From Ustulina deusta (Eukaryota; Ascomycota; Sordariomycetes; Xylariales; Xylariaceae), in assembly GCA_023159155.1 (NCBI GenBank), contig JAJNNX010000033.1, forward strand, positions 124,001 to 188,000: a stretch of 64,000 bases of DNA, written 5' to 3'. The position numbers and the translations under genes were made by a program. The stretch's first letter is position 1. Each line of letters starts with the position of its first letter. Below are positions 1-10,800 of this stretch, piece after piece. Under the pieces are notes generated by a model. That model worked only from the letters and a program-made list of their open reading frames with translations. It was not told the DNA's origin and made no database searches.

Positions 1-178
1 GGGCACCTCTCCACAACCACCTTCACGCTCCCCAACAACACACCGCTTTCTTTTCCCTCTTTCTTAAACCTCCCCTTTCTTCTTCAACCACGACGACTGC
101 TATCCTTCTCCATCCTGTCCTCTGCTCGACACATCCTCCTCATTCGTGTCCCGTATAATCCATCCCTCAATCGCCAAA
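1..178 (+). promoter_or_regulatory. Pyrimidine-rich leader of beta-tubulin
   Basis: The bases before the tubulin start are dominated by C and T with short CTTTCTTTTCC-like tracts and a CCAAAATG start context. CT-rich leaders are common in strongly transcribed fungal genes. The transcription start is not visible and the window begins inside this region. Confidence 0.5.
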
Positions 179-2051
179 ATGCGTGAGATTGTGAGTGCTC
201 TGCCGTCTTTCAGTGGCTCCCCCTCCCCCCCTCTGTTTACTTTTCAGCCCAATCAAGCTCGGTCGATATTCGCTGCCCCAAGCCAGGACGCGTCCCAGCC
301 CTGCAATGCTTCTTGACCTCCGCCTCTCCACATCCGCACAACCATCATCTGCAGTGGACGATGTGGTGGCGACCAATAGCTTACAGCTTGATTCAACCGG
401 CCAACTTGTCTAGCAAAATGTTTCATGAAAACCAGGCTAACCGCGTTCTTCCCATCTCCAGGTTCACCTCCAAACCGGCCAATGCGTAAGTGCTCTACGA
501 TCCTCGATGACGACGTCTAGAATCTCCCAAGGCTCACATTGCATGACCAGGGTAACCAAATCGGTGCTGCTTTCTGGCAACAAATCTCTGGCGAGCACGG
601 TCTCGATGGCAGTGGCGTGTATGTCTATGTCTACGTCTATGGCAGCCGTGAAGAACGACGACGCAATAGCCGACTAACCATCACGGAACAGGTACAATGG
701 AACCTCTGAGCTCCAGCTCGAGCGCATGAGTGTTTACTTCAACGAGGTACGCAACCCTACCGCGTCATGTTGGTCCCGTGCAACCAACGTTTTAACATGA
801 AATTTCTAGGGTGCCGGAAACAAGTATGTCCCTCGCGCCGTCCTCGTCGATTTGGAGCCCGGCACCATGGACGCCGTCCGCGCTGGTCCCTTCGGTCAGC
901 TCTTCCGACCCGACAACTTCGTCTTCGGCCAGTCTGGTGCTGGCAACAACTGGGCCAAGGGTCACTACACCGAGGGTGCTGAGCTTGTCGACACCGTTCT
1001 CGATGTCGTTCGTCGCGAGGCCGAGGGCTGCGACTGCCTCCAGGGTTTCCAAATCACCCACTCGCTCGGTGGCGGCACCGGTGCTGGTATGGGTACACTG
1101 CTGATCTCCAAGATCCGCGAGGAGTTCCCTGACCGCATGATGGCCACCTTCTCCGTCATGCCCTCGCCCAAGGTTTCGGACACCGTCGTCGAGCCTTACA
1201 ATGCCACGCTCTCCGTCCACCAGTTGGTCGAGAACTCCGATGAGACCTTTTGCATTGATAACGAGGCTCTGTACGATATCTGCATGCGCACCTTGAAGCT
1301 ATCCAACCCATCATACGGTGACTTGAACCACCTTGTCTCCGCTGTCATGTCTGGCGTAACCACCTGCCTGCGTTTCCCCGGTCAGCTTAACTCTGATCTG
1401 CGCAAGTTGGCCGTGAACATGGTGCCCTTCCCGCGTCTGCACTTCTTCATGGTCGGCTTTGCTCCTCTCACCAGCCGTGGCGCTTACTCTTTCCGCGCCG
1501 TCACCGTGGCCGAGCTGACCCAGCAAATGTTTGACCCCAAGAACATGATGGCCGCCGCCGACTTCCGTAACGGTCGCTACCTCACATGCTCTGCTATTTT
1601 GTAAGAACTCGCTCTCGTACCTTTCCACACAGCCAATTGCTAATTTGATGCGTTTTTCAGCCGTGGCAAGGTCTCCATGAAGGAGGTTGAGGACCAGATG
1701 CGAAATGTTCAAAATAAGAACTCATCGTACTTCGTTGAGTGGATCCCCAACAACGTCCAAACCGCTCTCTGCTCTATTCCTCCTCGTGGCCTCAAGATGT
1801 CGTCCACCTTCGTTGGTAACTCGACTGCTATCCAGGAGCTCTTCAAGCGTGTTGGTGAGCAATTCACTGCCATGTTCCGACGCAAGGCTTTCTTGCATTG
1901 GTACACTGGTGAGGGCATGGACGAGATGGAGTTCACCGAGGCCGAGTCCAATATGAACGACTTGGTCAGTGAATACCAGCAGTACCAGGATGCTGGTGTT
2001 GATGAGGAGGAGGAGGAGTACGAGGAGGATATTCCTGCTGAGGAGGAATAA
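179..2051 (+). CDS. tub2: Beta-tubulin
   Basis: Encodes the beta subunit of the alpha/beta-tubulin dimer that polymerises into cytoplasmic and spindle microtubules; it binds GTP and is the target of benzimidazole fungicides. Six exons: 179-190, 462-485, 551-618, 692-746, 810-1600 and 1661-2051, giving 446 residues, the usual family length. The start gives the conserved MREI N-terminus. The first three introns fall after codons 4 and 12 and within codon 35, a typical fungal arrangement. The tubulin signature GGGTGAGMG lies at about residues 140-148, and the tail is acidic ([10 protein letters not shown]). Residues tied to benzimidazole response read F167, E198 and F200, the sensitive state. 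Residue 170 is Met where I recall Val in many relatives. The upstream 178 bases are strongly pyrimidine-rich, as expected for a highly expressed fungal gene. Filamentous fungi can carry a second beta-tubulin paralogue, so this could be either copy. Confidence 0.97.
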
Positions 2052-3062
2052 ATGTCCCCTTCTGATACCCGTATTCTGGGCGAGTGACAGCACCTCAACT
2101 TCTGGGCGTCATGTCGAAAAGGCCCGAGCTCTGTGGCATACTCGGATGACTTGTCATTTCTGTCCTAATCCCAGATCTCTTTCTGTGTTACCTGGAAACC
2201 AGTACTCGTCATGTAATGAAATCGATCAACTGCGACATGGGTGCTCTCCAGGGTTCGTTAAACATCCCCTCTTCGGTGTTCATCGTCTGGAGCGAAAAGG
2301 GGAGAGCGATTATTCATTGCCTGTAGTGACAAGAAAACGAAGAAATTTCTTGTACCCATATTAATTATCAACATGAATTCCTCTATACGCGTTCTGTAGA
2401 CAAGTCGGATGTCACCTCTCACTATTCAATATCGCTCTCGACTGGGCGGACTTAGGTAGGCCGCCCCCATGATGACTCGTCGATAGTGGTGTCCCACTAG
2501 AGTTTGTAGTGTTGTCTTTCTCCATATGCAATGCTTATCTCTGCTGCTTGAATCGTTCTTGAGAAATATAGCGGGTAACACAGTGGGTAAGAGACACGCG
2601 CTCGTCGCGCACATTTTGGTGTTGCGTGTGCTGTGCCCTATTTTTCCCCGTGTCTTCTATCGAATGCTAAGCGGATATTCTCAGCCCTGTTAGGAAACAA
2701 CATGTCCTTATACTTTTATGTCACAGAGCTCACGGTATATTGCAGGAGTTGATAAGTTTGAGAGGTTCAGTTCTTCTCCATTTTTCTTAAGTCCTGTCAG
2801 CGTCACCTGAGGCAGCCAATGAGCTGAATATGACTAATCCTTCTTTTGACCCTGCCCTCAGAGAATGAGGGTATCATTTCTATATCCTCCATCTTTATAC
2901 TCCAGAAATCCTGAACGCCTAAAGGGTATGTTTACACTCTGTGCAACTACTGACCGTATATGTGTGCATCCAAGCTACCTATGATGCCAGATCATGACGG
3001 CGACAAAACCATCAATTCCTCCCAATGATGAAAGAAAGAAAGAAGATTAAACCCAAAAAAAA
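2052..3062. other. Convergent spacer, tub2 / niiA 3' ends
   Basis: About 1 kb between two convergent genes. It should hold both 3' untranslated regions and polyadenylation sites. The short open frames here lack recognisable domains. A proline-coding CCA repeat near 3090-3110 belongs to the niiA C-terminus (poly-Gly on the minus strand). No RNA gene or repeat element was recognised. Confidence 0.6.
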
Positions 3063-6000
3063 TCACCACTCAGGCGCAGCACCGCACCCACCACCACCAC
3101 CACCACCACTACCCATGAACATCGTTCCCCTCTCAACAGGCAAATCCCGCGGCGAAGTCTTGCGCGTAGCAGGCAGATCATTGGCGGCGATGGGATTAAC
3201 GCCGACTTTCTTGGCCCTGCGACCCTTGAAGCCGATTTTCCGATCGAGCTCGGCGAAGTCGGGCGCCGAGGACGAGGAGGCATCCCCTTTCTTCACCTTC
3301 CACCTGGAAGTGCCGAGCTCGGCGTCGAGCTCCTCGACGGGCGGCAGCTTGATGTACACGAGGCCGTCGGGGCGCTCCTCGGCCGCGAAGGTCGCGATGG
3401 AGAGCGCCGCGTCGTTGGTGCAGGCGCCCGAGGACAGGTCGAAGTTGCGCTTGTGGTAGGGGCAGGATACCCAGGGGGTTTTGGAGGAACCGCAGGGCTC
3501 CTGTCTCGTCGTCGTGGCGATGGCGAGGGCAGCATCGGTAGGGGCAGGGGCAGGGGCAGCAGAAGAAGGCGAAGGCGAAGAAGGCGGTGGTGTGACGGGA
3601 GGTGTGGGAGGCGAGACGTCCTGCCCGATCAGGCCCTCGGACAGGGCGAACGTCCGCTTGTGCGGACACATCTGCTGCGTGGCGTAGTATGTCCCCCGGA
3701 CGCGCCACAGCGCGAGCTGCGTGTCGCCGCGCTTGATGTTGGCCGAGATGCCGTTGGGCGTGTCGTCGGCGCCGGCGAAGTAGCCCGCCTCGATGACGGG
3801 CTGCCAGGCCGTGCCCGACCAGCGGTCCCTCAGGCCCTTGAAGTCGTCGGTCGCGGCCTCGGCCGGCCAGAACACGGGCCTGCTCTGCCCGCGGTCCAGC
3901 TCCACCTCGGCCGTCTCGAGCGTCTCGGTCGTGTTGGCGAATTGCCGGAACTTGGACGCGATGGCCGGGTCCCGCACGGCCTCGGCCCACTCGTCGAAGA
4001 ACGAGTCCACGAGCTCCTGCATCTGCGACTCCAGCGAGGCGCAGATCCCCAGCTTGTCCTCCAGTATCACCTCCTTGAGGTACCTGAGGCCGCCGGGCAG
4101 CGCCTCGAGCCACCGCGCCGTGCGCTGCAGCTTGTCCGCCGTCCGGATGTAGAACATCAGGTACCGGTCCAGGATCGGGACCACCTCGGACGGCGGCACG
4201 TCTTTGGCGAGCAGCTCGGCGTGCTTGGGGCTCGCGCCCCCGTTGCCGCCGACGAAGATGTTGAAACCTTTTTCCGTGGCGATGAGGCCGAAGCTGTTTG
4301 AGGTCGGTTCGTATTAGTATGTATGGGTGGAGAGGAATGCCATGTTTTTTTTTTCTCATCGGGTAACATAAATGTAAATGTGTGAGGGAAGACTTGGGGG
4401 GGAAATAGGGGAGGGGAGGGGAGGAGAGGGGAGGAGAGGGGAGGGGATCGACATACTCTTTGCTCTGGGCCTCGGCGCACTCGCGCACGCAACCGCTGAC
4501 GCCGCCCTTGATCTTGTGAGGACTGCGAACACTCTTATACCGCTCCTCGACGCGCAGGGCCATGCCCACGCTGTCGCCCACGCCGTACCGACACCACGTG
4601 CTGCCGACGCAGCTCTTGACGGTGCGCAGCGACTTGGCGTAAGCGTGGCCGCTCTCCATGCCGCCCTCGACGAGCCGCCGCCAGATGGCGATCAGGTCCT
4701 GCTTCTTGGCCCCGAACATGTCAATGCGCTGCCCGCCGGTGATCTTGGTGTACAGGTTGTACTCCCTGGCGACCTCGCCGATGACGATCAGGTGCTCGGG
4801 CAGGATCTCGCCGGCCGACACCCGCGGCACCACCGAGTACGTGCCGTCCCGCTGGATGTTGCCCAGGTACCTGTCGTTGGTCTCCTGGAGGCCGTGCAGC
4901 GGCCTGCTCATGACGTGCTTGTTCCAGAGCGACGCGAAGATGGACCCCACGGCCGGCTTGCAGGCCTCGCAGCCGTCCGACTCCGCGTCGTTGCCGGCCT
5001 CGCGCATGACCTCGGCGAGCGTCGTCAGCCGCTTCACCATGACGATGTTGTACAGGTCCGCGCGGGAGTAGTCGAAGTGCGCGCAGACGTAGTTCTTGAC
5101 CTCGGCGCCCATGTCGGCCATGGCCCTGTTGAAGATGCTCGTCACGAGCGGCATGCACCCGCCGCAGCCCGTGCCGGCCTTGGTGCACGCCTTGACCTCG
5201 CCCACCGACTTGCACGTGCCCTCCTTGGCCGCCTTGACCACGTCGCCCTTGCTGACGTTGTGGCACGAGCAGATCTGCGTGTCGTCGTCCAGGTCGTCGC
5301 CCCCGTCGTCGCCTTCCTTCTTCGCCCCTAGGATCAGCTGCGACGGCGGCACGTCCAGCTCCTTCTGCCCCTTCACCATCGGCACGAGCTTGACGTAGTC
5401 GCTCGTGTCGCCGATCATCATGCCGCCCAGCAGGAACTTCCCGTCCGCCGTGAAGAGGTATTTCTTGTACACCTGCGCGAACGGGTCCTTGTACACGAGC
5501 GCCTGGACCTGCGGCGGCGCAGGTTTGTCCTCCTCCTCCTCCTCCTCCCCCTCAACGGTCGGGCCGGACGTCTTATTATTCTTCTTACTCTGACTCCTCC
5601 TCCTCCTCTGACTCTTCCGCACGGCCTTGGCCGGCAGCGAGCTGGGGCCGTCCCGGTCGGCGAAGAAGTCGCCGAAGCTGGCGACGTCGACGCCGAGGAG
5701 CTTCAGCTTCGTGCTCAGGTCGGGCCGCTTGAAGGACCGCGGCTGGTGCAGCTTGGCCTGCGTGAGGTTGAAGGAGAGCACGTCGGCCATCTCGACGCCC
5801 GGCGCGATCAGCCCGAACGTCTGGTCCTCCCAGCTCGCGCACTCGCCGATGGCGTAGATGTCGGCCACGCTCGTCGACAGGTCGTCGTTGACGAGCACGC
5901 CGCCGCCCCGCTCCGCGCACCGGATGCCCGCGCGCTGCGCCAGCTCGTCGCGCGGCCGCACGCCGATCGCGAAGCAGATGGTCGAGCAGTCCATCTCTTC

Positions 6001-7015
6001 GCCGTCCTCGAACACCACCCCCGTGACGACGCCTTTCCCGCTACCACCACCGCTCTCGCAACCGTCTCTGTCCGTCTTGATGCGCGCGACGCGCCGCCTG
6101 AGCATGACGTCGATGCCGAGCTCGGCGACCTTCTCGACGACGAGGTTGCCGGCCTCGGAGTCCAGCTGCCGGCTCATGACCCAGCGGTTCCGCTCGATCA
6201 GCTTGACCCTATCGAAGGACTTCAGGTCGAGCATGGCGGCGGCGGCCTCGAGGCCGAGCAGGCCGCCGCCGACGACGGCGCCCACGGTGCCCCGGCGCAC
6301 CTCGCCGAACTCGATCAGCTTCTGCAGGTCGTCGATGGTGCGGTAGACGAAGACGCCCTCGGCGTCGTGGCCCGGCGTGTGCGTCGGCAGCACGGCGTCC
6401 GACCCCGTCGCCAGCACCAGCACGTCGTACGCCACGACCTCGCCGTCCGCGCACGTCACCGTCTTCCGCGCCGCGTCGATCCCCGTCACCAGCGTGTCGA
6501 GGTGGTAGTGGAGCTGGTTCTCGGTGGCGTGGTTGGCATACTGTGTTATTCGTCGCGTTAGTAGTGTCCGGGGTTATTTCTTATTTATTATCATTATCAT
6601 CACAAATCTTTCTCTCTCTCTCTCTTTATGAGATGATGGTGGTGGTGGAGGGGGGGGAGGGCGGGGGGCTTCGTCTCATACCCATTCCTCCGGATTCAGG
6701 TATAGATTCTCGACCTTCCGGTGGTCGAAGAAGCTCGTCAGGCCGACGCGGTTGTACGCGAAGTGGGGTTCCTCGCCGATGACTATTATGTCGTACTCGC
6801 GGGCTCTGGCGTCTAGTTTTAAAACCTTTTCTCTGGGAGAATGGGAAGGGGGTGTTAGTTTCTGGGTTTTATGTATATGTATGTATATATATAATAATGA
6901 CTTCCTGGGAGATCTCTTTTGTTCTTTACAGTTCCATCACGTCCACTTACATGAAGGCTATTCCGACCATGCCGAGGCCGACGACGACCAGTCTGGTCCT
7001 CTTACCGGCCGCCAT
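3063..7015 (-). CDS. niiA: Assimilatory nitrite reductase [NAD(P)H]
   Basis: Reduces nitrite to ammonium with NAD(P)H in the cytosol, the second step of nitrate assimilation. Exons, read on the minus strand: 7015-6951, 6832-6682, 6540-4457 and 4293-3063, giving 1176 residues, normal for the fungal enzyme. Domains in order: FAD-binding GLGMVG near residues 14-19; NAD(P)H-binding GGGLLG near 163-168; BFD-like [2Fe-2S] domain with CSC at 496/498 and GCGGC at 530-534; ferredoxin-like half-domains; the [4Fe-4S]/siroheme cysteines C716, C722, C756 and C760 (CVGSTWC and CVREC); and a C-terminal Rieske-type site with CPH (976-978) and CPYH (1044-1047). Two low-complexity inserts stand out: a basic-then-acidic stretch at about 378-415 and a Pro/Ser/Ala stretch at about 992-1034 between the Rieske ligand pairs. 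The last intron (4294-4456) contains a G/A-rich tract. No niaD or nitrate transporter lies alongside. Confidence 0.96.
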
Positions 7016-7667
7016 GATGCGATGGCTGGCTGGCGACGAGGAGGGGAGTTGCTAGGCCGGGTGGGAGGGTCGTGGTGGTATACGGAGACGTGTAGCATAT
7101 GAGAAAGAAGCAGCAGCAATATAAAACCAACCTGACACGAGCTCAAGGGCAAATAAAGCTCGAGCAGTCGGGGACTTGGTTCGTTAGGGAGCACAAGAAG
7201 AAAAATATTACAGGGAGGATGGAAGACGGATCCAAAAGCACGCAGATCAAACACATGGTCTCATTAAATGGGTTGGCATCCGGGAAAGCGCTGGGTTCTA
7301 TCTCGTCTCATCGTCGAGATATCTACCCATCTGTCTATCTGGAGATGTGCATCTCCGGAGCAAAGGCTGACTAACCAGCTCACCTCGACCGGGACGCCAG
7401 GATTGTGAGACGGGTGAAGGGTTGGCAGACGCCCAATGCCACGATAAACCGTATTTACGCGAACCCTCATTGGCTGGTTCCTCCCTCCCCCGCGCTAGTA
7501 CAGACAATTTCGACGGCGACATCTCCACGGCATCGCTGCCAATACCGAGTTCGAGCCGGACGCACGCCAGACGGAGGCATATCTTGGATGGCCTTGTTAG
7601 CGCACCGCTTTCGACGTCGCGAGCGAGATCTGGGCGGGAAACCTGGAGCCGTTGGCGGGTCGGCTCT

Positions 7668-7884
7668 TGATAAGGAGATGTAGCGCCGACGCTGACGAGC
7701 CAATCAGGAGCCGCAATCCAGGCGAGAGCCCAAAGCCGCGGAGATAACCAGATGTGTCAGGTATGCTTGGTGGTTATCTAGATGGTAGCGCTAGAGGAAA
7801 TAAATAGGGACCCTTTTCTTGTTTTTATTATTTCATGTTTTATCTTATCGTATTCCAACAGGTCAACGAGGTATTTTCCGATAA
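7668..7884 (-). promoter_or_regulatory. NirA plus GATA-factor site cluster upstream of niiA
   Basis: Between 650 and 870 bases upstream of the niiA start lie six HGATAR motifs, the AreA/NIT2 target: TGATAAG at 7668-7674, AGATAA at 7742-7747, TTATCT at 7774-7779, TTATCT at 7840-7845, TTATCG at 7845-7850 and CGATAAG at 7879-7885. At 7736-7743 the sequence CCGCGGAG is the complement of CTCCGCGG, an exact match to the NirA consensus CTCCGHGG, and it overlaps a GATA site. A CCAAT box (about 7700-7704) lies nearby. Paired NirA/AreA sites drive nitrate induction and nitrogen repression of niiA in Aspergillus; the same role here is inferred. Confidence 0.7.
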
Positions 7885-10800
7885 GATGTTCTGTTCTGTT
7901 CTGTTTCCGTCTATACTAAGTAGGTTTGACATCATTGCTATCCCACTTCTTGGAAACGTATCAGTGAAGGCTTCTTCTGTTGCATCTGGTATGGAATGAA
8001 TGCCTTGTCTTCCTTCGCCATGGCGACCTGGCCTTCTAGAAGGAGCATGCTAGAGCAGCAGTGCTACAATACAACGTGTATATATGGGGGCGAGTTCGCA
8101 ACATACGACCAATTTCACGAATTCGACCCCGTCCTGCGTTGTCACTCTGCATGCGTGCCGTGGCGCTACCTAAGTGCGGGTGGTGTAAATGTAACATGAG
8201 GCTGTCGTTCATTGTAGCAACTACCTAGACTATATTGCTATTACTACTTACCAAGGCCAAGAATCATCACTGTGTGATCATGCGTTCATTCTCTTTGATG
8301 GAAATGCTTTGAAAGGTCTCGACTTGTCCTGTGACGTTCATAGGGAGGCCCCGACACAACGCCACCTTGGATCTGGGATGGGACGTTTGGCGAGCGTTCG
8401 TCAGCTAGCACACAGACGGTGAGAGTGCATGAACCAACCAACCCATAATTAGAACAATAAACATGTTTTTCTTTTTCTTTTTTAGGCATTCGCTACTCGG
8501 TCAGCGACTTGAATTGGAATATTGTTGTTTGTTCAACTCCTTTTCCCCCATTCTCTGGGATTTGGTCATACGCCTCATCCTTGCATAAAGAGAAATTGAA
8601 AGGTAAACTCTGGTCAAAGGGTGCCACGATGCTTAGTCCGGGGATGAACTGGAACTTGACATCTGGCCGACTTTCTTGGTCACGCTTCCCCGTTGCATTG
8701 GAATTTGGTCATGTGCCGTGTATGATCCCGAAGGGTAGCAGCAGATCAGTGCTGGGGGGCTGGCTTTATGAGACGGTAGCGTAGACAATGGATGGCATTC
8801 TCGATTATGTCATTTCTGGGAAGCGTCTCAAGCAACAAATGCTGCCAGGTTTACCAAGTAGACGAGCTGTAAATAGATTCGATGCAAATCGTCGCCAATT
8901 ACAGACGAGCGAGATGAGATGTTCACCTTGCCGAAGACGAACGGCCTTGTGCCTCATGGAACCGCGAGAGGAAAACTCAGCTGTCAAAAAGAAGACCGAT
9001 GTGGGGGTTTCCAAAAATTGCTCGCAAGTATCTTCGGAGGTGGCGACTTACCACAGCGGAGCCCTGGAGAGTAACATCGAAACCCGTCTGTTGGTTTTAG
9101 GGGCACGTTCCGGTTACAGGATCCCAAACCTAAAAGGGATTGATTTCAATGCGATGTAGAGTCGACGCGAGAACTTGATAATTTCACTCCTGGTAGGCTG
9201 ATAGTTCACGTGTTGGCGCGAGCTTGCATCTGTAGGATCGGATTCTTGAATCCTCGAGGCTGGTGAACACGAGGAGATGGCTGATATCATCTTGGGTCGT
9301 GAACCCCGAAGTTATTCTCATCGAATAGAAATTGTAGAATTAGCAGCGGAGGCAGAAACGCGCTCAGTGGTTCAGCAAGAAGAGCAACCTTTTTTTTTAT
9401 TCTAGGCATCCTTGCTTTGTACACTAAAAGCTTGGGTACTGGTGAAGTACCGATGAAACAAGCACAGCTGAAGTTGTCATCTAGTGTAGTGTACGTTGAG
9501 GCGAAGAAGAATAATATCCCTTACTCGAGCTGAGGAAGACCCCCTTGGCGGAGACCCCGGTTCTCGATGCCAAAAGAGGAAATGTTCTAGAAAGGAGGTG
9601 TCCGGTGTCATGCAAGGTCCCCACTAAACGCCACGGAGACGGCGACGACGAGCTGGGAAAACCTGATCCTGTCAGGTACGAATCCATCCACAATCCCACT
9701 CTTATCCCTAACGTTACGGAGACTGGGGAGGGTTTCTTCTAGAAGTGGGAGGTATACTGGAAAGGCATCACGTTGTTATGAATTTGAAATTGTGCCTAGC
9801 CGCTGTAACCGATCTAATTGTAGATATTGTCGAGTGTCGCAATTTGACCATTAATACGCACGGGCGTCTGTTTCCGTTACCATACCAAGTCCTGTTGCGT
9901 ACATGTAACGAACAATGTACTGTAACATTCGTGTCAATCCCTGCTGTTCCTTGGATGTACCTAGTTGAGTGTGCAAGGAGAGAGACGAACCTTATTTGTA
10001 TCTAATTGTCCTTCTGCGGTGCACAACTGTTCAATATTAGCATTATCATCACTTGTTTCAAAGGGCTTTCCATTCATTAGTTAGTTGTGCGATGATTCTT
10101 ATAAAGAGATATATTTAAAAATTAAAGAACGAAGCATTAGTGTACAGTTGATTTGTATAAGTGCAGAACTAATTATTTTGGCTAACTCACGCCTACCCGT
10201 ACTTTGACCAAGTTGATCAATCACAAGTTTCATCAGGTGGTGAGCACGTCAGAGGTCATGTCTGATATACAAATGGAAGCCCTCCGTGAAATGAACGGAG
10301 ATGATGTGGTAATATGAATCCAAAATTGGGAGGAACTCTCCTATCCCGAACTCCTTTCACCGAACACGCGTCGAAGATGTTGATATTTCCCTGCTTCTCT
10401 TTCCATACATTGCAAGTGGGCGCGTTTCTTAGCGCCATTTATTGATGCAGAAATGCGAGTATAGGCTGAAATAGTGTAGTACCTAGGAGCTTTCTACTTA
10501 CTACCTATAGTCTACCAGTCATATAAACACCGGTGCTGGGGATTTGCGTAAGCGTGCAGGGCATCAGACTTAATCCAAACGTGGTAGACATGGATTTTAT
10601 CCAGGGGTCTTAGACCTCCAGCTTTGATCATAGTATATATACTGTAGGGGACGTGCAAGAAACATACGTAGGTAAACTCTTGGCTAGATCTTGGCCAAAC
10701 CACTTCGACAGTGGCTAATGAACTGACCTTCCCAGCCAAAACAGCCTGAGCGGTACCACAATGCCCAAAAGAAAGAAAATGAGCGAAAATGGACTGGTTG

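Noticed and set aside
792..1220. 142-residue minus-strand frame under beta-tubulin
   Set aside because: It is the antisense shadow of the conserved tubulin exon with no family features.
3453..6561. Several plus-strand frames of 100-320 residues opposite niiA
   Set aside because: GC-rich antisense shadows of the nitrite reductase exons; Arg/Ala/Val-rich with no domains.
8788..9159. 123-residue plus-strand frame in the long spacer
   Set aside because: No recognisable domain, no intron pattern, no neighbouring exon; length is compatible with chance.
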